From DATGSL01 sp964645585 (lineage in GTDB: Bacteria > Verrucomicrobiota > Verrucomicrobiia > Opitutales > T3Sed10-336), in the NCBI GenBank assembly GCA_964645585.1, contig CAZYAN010000022.1, forward strand, positions 1 to 63,552: DNA of 63,552 bases. The letters run 5' to 3'. The position numbers and the translations under genes are program-made. The notes under the pieces are model-generated. The model saw only the letters and a program-made list of their open reading frames with translations. It was not told the origin of the DNA and did not search any database. Below, one piece after another: positions 45,588-55,245 of the stretch. Positions within the stretch are counted from its first letter, which is position 1. Each line of letters opens with the position of its first letter.

Positions 45588-46484
45588 TCAGGGAGTTTCC
45601 AAAGAGAAGAGGTCAGGGCCGGGATAGCGCCGTTTCGCCTCTTTCAGGTGCGTCCGCATTTCCAGCTCCTCAAGCATGGAAAACAATCCTTCCGGATCCG
45701 GCCGAAACTTCTGAAATGGCGGCAATTCCACGTCGCAGTTCAATTTCGTGAGCTGCAAATTCCGCTCAAGGTTTTCCCGGTGCGCCTCAACTTTTTCACG
45801 AAACCGGTCCGGCTTCAGGCGAGACACGTTCTCGAGAACACCGCGCAGCGACCCATACTCACCCAGCCAGTTGGCCGCCGTCTTCGGCCCGACACCTGGA
45901 ACGCCGGGAATGCCGTCGACCGCGTCACCGACCAATGCCAAATAATCCGGGATCTGCTCCGGCCTTACACCAAAACGCTCAACCACCCCGGCGGGATCCA
46001 GGCGCCGCCACCCAACCTTCGAATTGGCCGTAGGAGGCGGAATCATCATCCACACCTTATCGGTGACGCACTGGGCCAGATCTTTGTCCGCACTCACGAT
46101 AAAAACCTCGTGAGACTCGCGCGCCAAGGCGACCGCGTAACTCCCGATAATATCATCGGCCTCGATCTCCGCGATCTCCACCATGTCGGCCCCGAGCTTC
46201 CGGGTCAGTTCTTTCACAACCGGCACCTGCACGCGCAAATCGTCCGGCATCTCCGCCCGATCGGCCTTATATTCGGGCAGCAGCTCGAGCTTTTTCGGAT
46301 CGTCGCCAAGATCGAAGATGACCAGCATCTCATCCGGTTGCTCGGTGTCCTCCAGTTTCCAAAGGGAGCGGATCCAGCCATGGATCGCGTTTGTCGGGAA
46401 TCCGTCTGATCGCGACAGGTGAGGAATCGCGTAATACGATCGAAACAGAAGGTTATACGCGTCAATGACCAGCCATTTGCCCAT
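45588..46484 (-). CDS. Stand-alone 5'-3' exonuclease (DNA polymerase I N-terminal type)
   Basis: A 298-residue protein of the 5'-3' exonuclease/flap nuclease family, without polymerase domains. Acidic metal-binding motifs are visible: VIDAYNLLFRSYYA, AEIEADDIIGSYA, SADKDLAQCV and the helix-hairpin-helix GDAVDGIPGVPGVGPKTA. In bacteria it removes RNA primers or flaps. Because no polymerase follows in frame, it is either an extra nuclease or complements a Pol I lacking this domain. Confidence 0.94.
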   Translation of the reverse strand: MGKWLVIDAYNLLFRSYYAIPHLSRSDGFPTNAIHGWIRSLWKLEDTEQPDEMLVIFDLGDDPKKLELLPEYKADRAEMPDDLRVQVPVVKELTRKLGADMVEIAEIEADDIIGSYAVALARESHEVFIVSADKDLAQCVTDKVWMMIPPPTANSKVGWRRLDPAGVVERFGVRPEQIPDYLALVGDAVDGIPGVPGVGPKTAANWLGEYGSLRGVLENVSRLKPDRFREKVEAHRENLERNLQLTKLNCDVELPPFQKFRPDPEGLFSMLEELEMRTHLKEAKRRYPGPDLFSLETP

Positions 46485-46598
46485 GTCTCCAATTTTGTAG
46501 CAACGATCTTCCCGGTTTCAACACCTGCCCCAAAAAGTTCATCATTCACAGATCGCCACGAGCGCAGCTGCCCATGTGATATCCGGGCGAGGCTGGAC

Positions 46599-46632
46599 AA
46601 AAAAACCCCCGCTCGACTGGAGCGGGGGTTTT
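46599..46632 (-). terminator. Rho-independent terminator of the pilus-like operon
   Basis: Perfect 9-bp stem CCCCCGCTC (46606-46614)/GAGCGGGGG (46620-46628) with a 5-base loop. On the minus strand it is followed by a run of T (TTTTTTT) after the secretin stop at 46649; the plus strand has TTTT, so it may be bidirectional. Confidence 0.92.
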
Positions 46633-46648
46633 GGAAATCAAACTCGAA

Positions 46649-49312
46649 TTACTGTTCCCGCTTCTCGCGGGCGACGGCGCCGCTAGGCACAACCAGCGTT
46701 GGGTTTTGGTAAATCGCGCCCGGCTCCACCGACTGGAGACGCTGACGCATCGGCGAGCCTCCCGGACTGACCAAGTTGGCGGTGACGAAAATCAGGAGGT
46801 TTCGCTTTTCGCTGCCTTCACCTTCAGACCGGAAAAGGCGGCCGAGAACCGGGATGTCCCCGAAGAACGGGAGCTTGTCTTCCACCCGGTTCACCTGTTC
46901 CCGGACAAGACCGCCAAGAACCACAGTCGCACCATCCCAAATGTTGACGGTCGTATTTACTTCACGAGTCGCGAAAATCGGCTGATAGAATCCGGACGGA
47001 TTTGAAACCGTCTGCTCGGAGGTGACCGCAATGCTGAGTCCGCCGTATTCGACGAAGCCCTGAAACTCGGTCACGCGCGGATTGAGCTCAAGCGTCACGC
47101 TGTTGTCCTGCTCCACAGTCGGTGTAACAGTCAATTCGACACCGACGTTGCGCGTCTGGAAGTCCTGCGGCGTGCCCGGCGTGATCGTAACACCAGCGGC
47201 GCCGCCTTCACCGGAACCGCCCCGGCCAACCTCACTTTGCGTTTCACCGTAGGAATCCGGATAGCGAAGTTCCTGGGCGACGATGATCTGAGCCTGGTGC
47301 CCATTGAGGACGGTGACCTTCGGCGCGCTGAGCAAATCCGACCCGGTTTTCTGCGACAGTGCCCGAATCGTGGCCGCCACATCGTATCCATCGATGGACC
47401 CGTCGACGATGGCCAGATTCGCTGCGCCCGCGCCGAGATCCGGTCCACCGGGAACCTGGGGCGGCTGAATCGGGAAGGATTCATCGTTGACGCGGATTTC
47501 GCTGGCTGCCTGGGAACCAGCAAAAGCTTGGGCCAGCGTCCGGTTGCTCGTCTGATACAGCGTTCCGCCCGGGGTCACCATCTGCCATTGGAAGTGCAGC
47601 TCATCGAGGTTTCGCTGGGAAACTTCGAGGAACCGCGCTTCGATTTCAACCTGCCGGATATCGGTCAGGCGCTGGAAGATATTCCGGACGCGCTCGAGGT
47701 TGCGCTGGGTCTGCGTGACCCAAAGATCTGTGCCGTCGTAGAACACATTGCTGCCGCGAATGGTGAAATCCACTCCCGCGGTCTGCTGCAAGAAATCGCG
47801 CAGAGCCCGTGAATCTCCTCCGCCGCCAGGGCCGGCTTCTTGGCCCGCACCGGGGACGGATTCGGTTGGTGCGGCAAAAGGATCATTGACTTCAACCTCT
47901 TGCTGGCCTCCGCCAACCTGGCCGATGATGCGGCGAACCGTGGCCGGCGAGACCGGGAAGTTTTCCGTCAGCAGGTCTGGACGCCGACGAACGCCGGGGC
48001 GCACAATGACCGCGTCCTCCTCAACTTGATACTGAAAATTAACCGAGTCGACAATGAGATCGAGGATCCGCTTGAGGGAAAGGTCACGGACGTTGATGTA
48101 GACCAGCGGCTCGGTCCTGTCCGGATCCATCAACACGATATTCACGCCCTCGCCCTCCGAATCGTATTCCCGGGAAATCTGGCTGAGCGATGTGACCACG
48201 CGGCTCAGCTCCATCCCGGAGAAGTTCACGGTCGGGATAGTGATCTGAGAAAGTTTGATTTCCAGCGGCAGCGGCTCCGGGTCATCCGGCGCCTCCTCGG
48301 GTCGCTCGATGAAAATTTGCGGACGCTGCCAGCCGAGGCCGACTTCTTCGATCATCTGCGAACGGGTTTTCGAGCGGTCAAGGTGATTGCGGCGAGACTT
48401 TTCCTGCGCGATGCGATTCAGCATTGCCTTGGCTTCGGCATTGTAAACATCGACAGCCTCCACCTGACGGAACGTGCTCTCTGCTCCGATAATGTCTCCA
48501 TTTAAGTACTGGGCGCGTCCGATCCGGATCATCTCTTTGATCTTTTGCTGCTCCTCCACGAAACCCGGGCTGGCTTCGTCGATCGGGACATAGGAGGGAT
48601 CGTAAAGATCGGCCTCCAACTGACGCGCGCGCTGGTCACCGGGTGCCGCCTGGGAGTAGGCTTGCAGCGAGCTTCGGGCGCCGGCGAGATCGCCAGCCGC
48701 AAGACGGCTTTGCGCGAGCCCGAGATGGGCCTCGGCGAGATCGCGCTCAATGTCTTGATGAAGCTGCGCGGTCACAGCATTGACAGGAAGTTCAGCACGA
48801 GCCATCTCGAGGCTCGCAATCGCGTCGGCGTAATTGCCTTCATTTGCCTGCTGGGAGGCGAGCCCCTGCAGTGCCATCGCCTCATCCACCCGCACTTGAA
48901 GCTGCGCCGCTTGTTCGGCTGTCAGAGCCGCTGCTGGAGAAGGAGCTTCCCCGCCAGCATCAGCGGACGGTGCCGGTGTCAACGTCTCGGCAGGTGTCGA
49001 AGCTCCCGGGACTGCCGGGACGGGTGTTGCGGAGGCCGCGGGCTGTTGTTCCGCAATCGACTGTTCCACGCTTTCGAGCAACCTCCGCAATCCCGGATCG
49101 TCCGGGTCCATTTCGACGAGCCGTTGCAGGTTGTCCCGCGCCTCTTCCAGATTTCCGGCCTCACGTGCGGCAAGGGCCTCCGACATCAATCGAATTTTCT
49201 CTTGCGTCGTAACCTGGCCGTGCAGCCCTCCGATAAAGACCCCCGAGCCGAGCAAAATGCAGCAGCACAAAAACAGGTTATTGAGCTTCGAAATGGTGCG
49301 GTAGTTCTTCAT
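46649..49312 (-). CDS. Amuc_1098-like pilus secretin (GspD/PilQ family)
   Basis: An 887-residue outer-membrane secretin. It begins at ATG 49312 with a signal peptide (NNLFLCCCILLGSGVFIGGLHG) and TPR-like repeats (about 35-95), then an Ala/Pro-rich linker, an STN/N-type domain (about 350-450: VNFSGMELSRVVTSLS) and the secretin core (about 640-870: SAPKVTVLNGHQAQI, VTPTVEQDNSV, VNIWDGATVVLGGLV, VPVLGRLFRSEG-type end). It forms the channel of the pilus-like system and is the last gene of the cluster, followed by a strong terminator. The family match to Akkermansia Amuc_1098 is by architecture and context. Confidence 0.92.
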   Translation of the reverse strand: MKNYRTISKLNNLFLCCCILLGSGVFIGGLHGQVTTQEKIRLMSEALAAREAGNLEEARDNLQRLVEMDPDDPGLRRLLESVEQSIAEQQPAASATPVPAVPGASTPAETLTPAPSADAGGEAPSPAAALTAEQAAQLQVRVDEAMALQGLASQQANEGNYADAIASLEMARAELPVNAVTAQLHQDIERDLAEAHLGLAQSRLAAGDLAGARSSLQAYSQAAPGDQRARQLEADLYDPSYVPIDEASPGFVEEQQKIKEMIRIGRAQYLNGDIIGAESTFRQVEAVDVYNAEAKAMLNRIAQEKSRRNHLDRSKTRSQMIEEVGLGWQRPQIFIERPEEAPDDPEPLPLEIKLSQITIPTVNFSGMELSRVVTSLSQISREYDSEGEGVNIVLMDPDRTEPLVYINVRDLSLKRILDLIVDSVNFQYQVEEDAVIVRPGVRRRPDLLTENFPVSPATVRRIIGQVGGGQQEVEVNDPFAAPTESVPGAGQEAGPGGGGDSRALRDFLQQTAGVDFTIRGSNVFYDGTDLWVTQTQRNLERVRNIFQRLTDIRQVEIEARFLEVSQRNLDELHFQWQMVTPGGTLYQTSNRTLAQAFAGSQAASEIRVNDESFPIQPPQVPGGPDLGAGAANLAIVDGSIDGYDVAATIRALSQKTGSDLLSAPKVTVLNGHQAQIIVAQELRYPDSYGETQSEVGRGGSGEGGAAGVTITPGTPQDFQTRNVGVELTVTPTVEQDNSVTLELNPRVTEFQGFVEYGGLSIAVTSEQTVSNPSGFYQPIFATREVNTTVNIWDGATVVLGGLVREQVNRVEDKLPFFGDIPVLGRLFRSEGEGSEKRNLLIFVTANLVSPGGSPMRQRLQSVEPGAIYQNPTLVVPSGAVAREKREQ

Positions 49313-49376
49313 ATTCAATTTCTGGCTGTGGTTCTAGACCGATCGGCTTGATGGGCAATGCAAAATTGACAATTAC

Positions 49377-50285
49377 TTAAAATTTAGAATCGGTTTCTCC
49401 GGCTGTGCCCGAGCCGGGCTGAGACGAGTCTGTTTGACCGGATGAGGCCCCGGTGCCGGGGCCCATTTCAGGTTCTATCGCCGTCAGAGTCTTGGTTTCC
49501 GGTTCGTCTTCGCCGCCGCTTCGCGTCACGCTCGCTCGGGCGGGAGGAGTGATTTCCTCAACCGTGTAAGTAGATCCTAAATACGAAAAAGTGTCGCCTT
49601 CCTTTGCGACGAATTCGATTTCCGGAGCCTCCTTCGCCTGGAAGACGGCGACGGATTCGTCACTCTTGGTTTTCTCCTCCGACCGCAGGATCACTTCGCG
49701 GTCGAGGCGCTGATCATACAGGACAACGCGGGCCACGGTCTGAAAGACGTCGGTCTGGCCGAATCCGGACACACGAACCTCCTCGGTCGTGAACTTCCGG
49801 ACCTCGATTTGCAGATCCGGATAGGTTTGTCCTTCCCGCGCCAGGATCAGCTCGCCGGTCTCGCGGTTTTCCAGGCTGATCCGGTAATCGCCCGCTTCCC
49901 CGACGTATCCCATCAGCTGCACGCGATACAGCTCCTCCCGGATCGTCATGAGCACGACCGGCCAAGGCGGCGGCGGCGCTTCCGGCCGGCTGAAGACGGT
50001 GAAGGTTTCCGTCTGCGGATTGAAATAAATGACAGGCGGGGTGAAGACATCAAAAACCCACTCGACTCCCGCGCTCTGGGCCACCGGCTCCTCCCACTGC
50101 GGCACACTCAGGTCCGGCTCGACCATCGGTGTGACTTCATAGGTGTTATTGGGGCGGAGCACAGGAATGTTGACGTATTCGGTGATCGACTTCGGCTCGG
50201 GCCGGAATGCAGCCAAGGCAAATACCCCCAGCAACAAGGCCAGCGAGAGCCCCATAAGGATCTTGTCGTAATGTTTGCGGATCAT
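49377..50285 (-). CDS. Amuc_1099-like membrane-anchored pilus-system protein
   Basis: A 302-residue protein with a single N-terminal membrane segment (ILMGLSLALLLGVFALAA) and a periplasmic beta-rich part carrying a YRVQLMGYVGEAGDYRISLEN segment and an Asp/Glu-rich tail. It has the position and size of Amuc_1099, between the PilO-like gene (20 bases away) and the secretin gene (64 bases away). Function in the pilus-like assembly is inferred from context; a PilP-like secretin-link role is possible. Confidence 0.82.
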   Translation of the reverse strand: MIRKHYDKILMGLSLALLLGVFALAAFRPEPKSITEYVNIPVLRPNNTYEVTPMVEPDLSVPQWEEPVAQSAGVEWVFDVFTPPVIYFNPQTETFTVFSRPEAPPPPWPVVLMTIREELYRVQLMGYVGEAGDYRISLENRETGELILAREGQTYPDLQIEVRKFTTEEVRVSGFGQTDVFQTVARVVLYDQRLDREVILRSEEKTKSDESVAVFQAKEAPEIEFVAKEGDTFSYLGSTYTVEEITPPARASVTRSGGEDEPETKTLTAIEPEMGPGTGASSGQTDSSQPGSGTAGETDSKF

Positions 50286-50305
50286 TTTCTGGCAAAAACC
50301 GCCCC

Positions 50306-51322
50306 TCAGCGGTCGGCATTCTTGTCTTGGACGAGATCGAGATATTCCATCGCCACCGTGAACTGGGAAACATTGTTTGCAACGAGCGGAATATTATCGC
50401 TCACCGGCGCGGCTTCCTCGGTCTGTTCGGCGGGTGCGGGCTCCTGCACAGGCTCAACCGTTTCAGGATCGGCCCGTCGTCTCCTGCGCGTGGCCGGTTC
50501 TTGCTGACCGCTAGTCGAACTCCGCTCCCCGGCGGGAGCGACCTCAACACTGCGCACGACAAGAGGCATCTCAAATTGCGCGATCGTGTTCAAAAAGGTC
50601 CGCAGAGTCGAAGCACGGCCGGTAAAAACCACCTGATAGGCTTCAGCCTCAATCACGCCGGGAATGGCCGCCGTCAGGTCCGGACTCAAGCGAAATCCAG
50701 CGCGCCCCACCTGCTGACCGCGGTCGCGTCCGCCGGCTGGCGGCGGCGCAGCCTGCTCGCTCGCACCGCCTTCCCCCGGACGGGAGACAGACACGAGCGA
50801 TTCGGGCTGGGCGGCGAACAACTGGTCGAGGATGTAAGAGACGACGAGCTGCTGTTTATAGACGATCGGGATCAGATCCTCTCTCGGACCGGTTTGCGCG
50901 TACGCCTGGAAACCGAAGTATTCACCTGCGAGCTGCGTCTCCGTCATCTGCGTCGCCGCGGCGGCTTTATCCCGGTACTCCTCAACGAAAAACTGGATGC
51001 CGAACAGTGCGTTGGTCGAACTTGTCGGATGGGCGGCAAGCGCGGCCGCCAGTTCCTCGTCGCCGCGAATGACCGCCTCGTAGATTTCCTGCTCCGCCCG
51101 CTGGCGTTCGATCTCCTGGCGTGTCAGGTCGACGTTATTTGTGTGAGGCAGAATCTGCTTGCCGGAGAGCGCCTGGTGCTCGTCCACTTTCGACTGAAAG
51201 TTCTCTTCCGCCTTCACGGCCGTGGCGCGTTTTCCGAGAATGAGGTACACCTCGAACCCAAGGGCACCGGCCAGCAGCACCATGATAACGGTGAATATAA
51301 GATTCTTCTTTAACCACTTCAT
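50306..51322 (-). CDS. Amuc_1100-like (PilO-like) pilus-system protein
   Basis: A 338-residue protein with an N-terminal membrane helix (LIFTVIMVLLAGALGFEVYLIL), then a coiled-coil part (QEIERQRAEQEIYEA) and a PilO-like alpha/beta domain (YQVVFTGRASTLRTFLNTIAQ). ATG 51322 is preferred; a TTG at 51337 would overlap the PilM stop. Its place matches Amuc_1100, the surface protein of Akkermansia known for host effects. Any host effect here is not shown by the sequence. Confidence 0.85.
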   Translation of the reverse strand: MKWLKKNLIFTVIMVLLAGALGFEVYLILGKRATAVKAEENFQSKVDEHQALSGKQILPHTNNVDLTRQEIERQRAEQEIYEAVIRGDEELAAALAAHPTSSTNALFGIQFFVEEYRDKAAAATQMTETQLAGEYFGFQAYAQTGPREDLIPIVYKQQLVVSYILDQLFAAQPESLVSVSRPGEGGASEQAAPPPAGGRDRGQQVGRAGFRLSPDLTAAIPGVIEAEAYQVVFTGRASTLRTFLNTIAQFEMPLVVRSVEVAPAGERSSTSGQQEPATRRRRRADPETVEPVQEPAPAEQTEEAAPVSDNIPLVANNVSQFTVAMEYLDLVQDKNADR

Positions 51323-51333
51323 ACCAGGATCGG

Positions 51334-53052
51334 TCAAAGCGCGCGCGACGCGCTCAGCACCAGAGTAAATTCAAATCGAAGGATTCCCGGCTCATTCGTA
51401 TCAAACCGCTCGCCTTCGACCGCCGCGACGAATTCCGAGCCGGTAAAGCTGCCGAGCAAGTCGTTCACGCGCTGCTGCAGAGCGGGACTCACCCGCTCGG
51501 TCGGATTCGCCCTGTCGAGCATCCGTCCGGAAATATGGAGACGAAGGCCGTCCGACTTGGCCGCTTGCGGGGCCGGAGCGGCCGGCAGAGCGTCAAACAT
51601 ACCTCCTCCTCCGGTTCTTTGCGGAGACGGCGCGTCTCGCGGGCCGACAATCGCCAGCTCGTCGAGCCAGACGTCCTCAACCTCTTGAAGCCGGCCTTGG
51701 AGCTCACTCAGGAAGACGATCCAATTGCCGCGCTTATCGAGCACGTTCTTTAACGAATCGATGCGCTTGCGAATTTCATCGGCGCGGCTGAGATTCGTGC
51801 GAATCTGGTTATCCAGCTTGCGCAGCGGAAGCAATTCAGTCTCGAGGTCGTTCGCCTGCTTTTCAAAAGTCTCGGCCTGCGTCTGATAAATAAAGGTCGG
51901 GATGTACCCTGCGACAACCAAGGTCGCGGCGGCGGCCACCAAGAAGGTTTTCTTGCGGTTGAACTCCACCTGCCGCATAAGCGGACGAGGCAGCAGGTTG
52001 AAGTGCGTCCGCGCCCCCGGTCGAGCGCGCAAAGCCGTTCCGACAAGCGGTCCCAGCTGCAGACTGTGAGCGTCGAGCACCTCGCGCGGAACCCGTGGCG
52101 AGACCTTGACGTTCCTCAAGGCGTCGTACCACTCGACCTGGATTTTCAGCTTTTCCGAAAGATACTCGATGATCTCCGGAACGATCGCCCCGCCTCCGGT
52201 TAAATAAACCGCGGAAACTTGCTGGGATCCGGTCTGCCGGCGGAAATTCACCACCGAGCGGGTAATTTCCATGCTCAGGCGGCGCAGGAAGCTCTCCGTC
52301 GCCCGCTGGATCGCGCCGAGCACGTCTTCGCCGACACCCTCCGTTTCTCCCGCGAATACCCGAATCTTCAGGTCTTCCGCCTGCTCGAAGGGGATTTCCA
52401 GTTCATCCGAGATCGATTGCGTCAGCGCATTTCCCGCGATTGGAACGTTCCTGACGAAAAAGCCGTTTGTATCAATAAAGAGCAGGTCGCTCGATTTTGC
52501 TCCGATGCTGACCAGCAAGCCCCCTTCCTGAATCTCCGGATAGCTGTGCGAAAAGGCGTTGAACTGCGCCATGCTCGACGGATCGACCAAATGGGCCTTC
52601 ACTCCGATCGTCTCGAGCCGATCGCAAAGCGCCTGCACAATTTCGACCTTAATCGCGACCAGGGCGACCTCGAACTCCGCCCCGTCGTCGAGAATTGTCT
52701 CATAATCCCAGACGACTTCCGGCAGCGGATACGGAATATTCTGCTGGGCTTCGAACCGTACAATTTGATCCCGCTTGCCTTTACCGACATGCGGGATCTT
52801 CAAAAACTTCATCAGCAGCAGGTGCCCCGGAGCGATTAGATAAGCGGGGCCGGAAAGTCGGCGGCGCTTCGAGATCGCGCGCACGCCCATGAAAACCGCC
52901 TCCACCCACTCGCGATCCGTCGTGTAGTCACCTCCGATGACTTCCGTTTCAAAAGCGGTAAGGACCGGCCCTTTCGGCCCCACCGTAAAAATGGCAGCAG
53001 CCACGTGATTGGCGCCGCAGTCGATTACCAAGACCTTTTTAGCAGAACTCAT
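51334..53052 (-). CDS. PilM-PilN fusion, Amuc_1101-like
   Basis: A 572-residue protein with two parts. Residues about 1-340 are an actin-like ATPase of the PilM/FtsA type (KVLVIDCGANHVAAAIF, VYLTGGGAIVPEIIEYLS). About 365-570 resemble PilN: a membrane helix (FLVAAAATLVVAGYIPTFIY), a coiled coil (LRKLDNQIRTNLSRADEI) and VEDVWLDELAIVG, plus a C-terminal beta domain. In classical type IV pili PilM and PilN are separate genes. It is the first gene of the cluster (order PilM-PilN, PilO-like, Amuc_1099-like, secretin), tying cytoplasmic ATPase, inner membrane and secretin together. Confidence 0.9.
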   Translation of the reverse strand: MSSAKKVLVIDCGANHVAAAIFTVGPKGPVLTAFETEVIGGDYTTDREWVEAVFMGVRAISKRRRLSGPAYLIAPGHLLLMKFLKIPHVGKGKRDQIVRFEAQQNIPYPLPEVVWDYETILDDGAEFEVALVAIKVEIVQALCDRLETIGVKAHLVDPSSMAQFNAFSHSYPEIQEGGLLVSIGAKSSDLLFIDTNGFFVRNVPIAGNALTQSISDELEIPFEQAEDLKIRVFAGETEGVGEDVLGAIQRATESFLRRLSMEITRSVVNFRRQTGSQQVSAVYLTGGGAIVPEIIEYLSEKLKIQVEWYDALRNVKVSPRVPREVLDAHSLQLGPLVGTALRARPGARTHFNLLPRPLMRQVEFNRKKTFLVAAAATLVVAGYIPTFIYQTQAETFEKQANDLETELLPLRKLDNQIRTNLSRADEIRKRIDSLKNVLDKRGNWIVFLSELQGRLQEVEDVWLDELAIVGPRDAPSPQRTGGGGMFDALPAAPAPQAAKSDGLRLHISGRMLDRANPTERVSPALQQRVNDLLGSFTGSEFVAAVEGERFDTNEPGILRFEFTLVLSASRAL

Positions 53053-53468
53053 CGAGACGGAAAGGCATTTCCAAATTAAAGGACCTGTGCAAGGAAAAAG
53101 TCCCGTTGATTATGACGGAATCACACGGCACACCCGCAGATGCGGGTTTTCCGCCGCCGAACCCATGAGGCGGCCGCGGCTGGCACCGGCGCCGCTGGCC
53201 GTCCCGCTACAACCGATTCAAGCGGGAACCGCGAACCCGAAGGCCCGAATGCTGCCGGCATTGCAACCATGCCGGCTATTCATTTCGTGCCCGCTCAAAC
53301 AAATCAACTTAAAAAACCGCCGTCTTACCGGATCCGGTTCTCTTTCGCTGTTTCGGCGCCGCAATTTTCGGGGCACCCTGCCCCTCGCGCGCCTTCTGCA
53401 CCCGCGAAACAGCCATCCGGCCGATTTCGGTTGCGGCATCACGCGGGGCCGGAAAGACTCCCGCCTCC
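53053..53468. other. 416-bp intergenic region with hairpins and a doubtful small frame
   Basis: Between the divergent PilM-PilN and Nudix genes. It has a terminator-like ACCCGC-AGAT-GCGGGT-TTT at 53132-53149 and a perfect 8-bp inverted repeat GCCGGCAT/ATGCCGGC at 53254-53276. A 53-residue minus-strand frame (53309-53470, basic C terminus) is possible but unsupported. Confidence 0.5.
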
Positions 53469-53993
53469 ATGAATCGCCGCAGCCAGCGTCCTTTTACCAT
53501 TAGCGTTCTCGTTTTTGTCCGAGATGCGCAGGAGAGGTTTCTTCTCCTCCAGCGCGCGAAGGAACCGAACCGGGGAGTCTGGAGCCCGATCGGCGGAAAA
53601 CTCGAGATGGCTTATGGCGAGTCGCCGTTCGAGTGCGCGATCCGGGAGACGCGGGAGGAGATCGGCATCACGGTGACGGAGGACGACCTGCACCTGTTCG
53701 CCATGGTCTCGGAAAAGGATTACGAAGGAAGCGGGCACTGGCTGATGTTTCTTTTCGACTGCCGGAAGCCGGTGAATGAATTGCCGCCGTCCATCGATGA
53801 GGGTGTGTTCGGGTTTTTCAGCCGCGAGGAGCTGACACGGATCCCGCTCCCGGAAACGGATCGAGTTGCCCTTTGGCCGATTTATGATCAATTTCGTGAT
53901 GGATTCGTCGCTCTCCGCGCGGACTGCGATCCCGCGCATCCCCTTCGAATTGTCATCGAGGGCAGCAGTCCCAGGGCCGCGCATCCTTTGTGA
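53469..53993 (+). CDS. Nudix hydrolase
   Basis: A 174-residue pyrophosphohydrolase of the Nudix fold. The Nudix box reads GGKLEMAYGESPFECAIRET, continuing to REEIGI, with all the Glu metal ligands of Gx5Ex7REUXEEXGU. Substrates of this family are nucleoside diphosphates linked to other groups; the specific one is not apparent. ATG 53469 is the start. It precedes the pdhA gene by 124 bases on the same strand. Confidence 0.94.
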   Translation: MNRRSQRPFTISVLVFVRDAQERFLLLQRAKEPNRGVWSPIGGKLEMAYGESPFECAIRETREEIGITVTEDDLHLFAMVSEKDYEGSGHWLMFLFDCRKPVNELPPSIDEGVFGFFSREELTRIPLPETDRVALWPIYDQFRDGFVALRADCDPAHPLRIVIEGSSPRAAHPL

Positions 53994-54117
53994 TGAGTCC
54001 CGGCCGCCAGAGAATTCACCGTTTGCGCTTCGCTCCCGCCCGGCGTTCGCAAAATGATTTACCTTGATTTATTTTGTCTGTCACAAGAACCTCGAACCTT
54101 TTAATTTCCTACTATTC

Positions 54118-55182
54118 GTGAGCAAAAAGAACCATTCGACCCTCGACATCGAGCATCCTTCCGCCACGGCGAAAAAACTGGCGCCGATCAACCGTGCGCT
54201 GACTCCTGAAGAAAAGATCGAACTCTTCACGTTAATGGTGCGGATCCGGCGTTTCGAAGAGCGTTCGGTTCGCTGCTACCAGCAGGGGAAAATCGGGGGG
54301 TTCTGCCATACCTACAACGGACAGGAAGCCGTCGCCGTCGGCAGCATTTCCGTCCTCGGCCCCGAAGACCAGATTATCACCGCCTACCGCGACCACGCCC
54401 ACGCTCTCGCTGTCGGCATGTCGATGAACGAGCTGATGGCCGAGCTTTTCGGAAAATACACCGGCTGCTCCAAGGGGAAGGGCGGCTCGATGCACTTTTT
54501 CGCTCCGGATAAACGTTTCTGGGGCGGCCACGGAATTGTCGGCGGCCAAACCCCCCTCGGCGCCGGAATCGCCTTCGCCCTGAAATACCTCGACAAGAAG
54601 GCCTGCTGCCTCTGCTACCTCGGCGACGGCGCGGTCAATCAGGGCGCCTTCCATGAATCACTCAACCTCGCGGCCCTCTGGAAACTTCCCGTGATCTACA
54701 TCATCGAGAACAACTATTACTCGATGGGGACGAGCCAGCCGCGCTCATCCGCTGGAAACCCGCTCGCCAAGCGCGCCTTGGGCTACGACATGGATTACGA
54801 CGTCGCAGACGGGAACGATCTTTACACGGTGCGCGAAAAAACCGCCATCGCCGTCGAGCGCGCCCGCGAGGAATCTCTCCCGACTCTCCTTGAGTTCAAG
54901 ACCTACCGCTTCCGCGGGCACTCGATGTCCGATCCGGAAAGCTACCGCACGAAGGACGAGATCGAGGAAAAGAAGAAAAACGACCCGATCATACTCTTCG
55001 AAAACCGCCTCCGCGAGGAGGGCGTGCTCGACGAGGAACGCGCCGCCGCGATCGACGCCGCCGCGAAAAAGGAAGCGGCCGACTCCAACGAGTTCGCCGA
55101 ACAGAGCCCGTTCCCGCCGGCGGAGGAGCTATTCACCGACGTTTACGCCAACGACGCCGAGTACCTGAACAAGTCCCACTGA
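54118..55182 (+). CDS. pdhA: Pyruvate dehydrogenase E1 component alpha subunit
   Basis: A 354-residue thiamine-diphosphate enzyme subunit that decarboxylates pyruvate. The TPP motif GDGAVNQGAFHE with its distal NN is clear, as are YRDHAHALA, GGSMHFF and the phosphorylation-loop-like RFRGHSMSDPESYRTK. I use GTG 54118, since the residues before it (TTG 54064) do not fit the family. It leads pdhA-pdhB-pdhC, giving acetyl-CoA in the cytoplasm. Confidence 0.96.
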   Translation: MSKKNHSTLDIEHPSATAKKLAPINRALTPEEKIELFTLMVRIRRFEERSVRCYQQGKIGGFCHTYNGQEAVAVGSISVLGPEDQIITAYRDHAHALAVGMSMNELMAELFGKYTGCSKGKGGSMHFFAPDKRFWGGHGIVGGQTPLGAGIAFALKYLDKKACCLCYLGDGAVNQGAFHESLNLAALWKLPVIYIIENNYYSMGTSQPRSSAGNPLAKRALGYDMDYDVADGNDLYTVREKTAIAVERAREESLPTLLEFKTYRFRGHSMSDPESYRTKDEIEEKKKNDPIILFENRLREEGVLDEERAAAIDAAAKKEAADSNEFAEQSPFPPAEELFTDVYANDAEYLNKSH

Positions 55183-55245
55183 TCCGGCCGCGGGCAGCCG
55201 TTTCTCTCTCCATCCATCCGTTTTTTGCCACTCTCCTTTCGACCA

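Noticed and set aside
53309..53470. Possible 53-residue protein on the minus strand
   Set aside because: No family features; it overlaps the Nudix start and lacks a ribosome-binding site.
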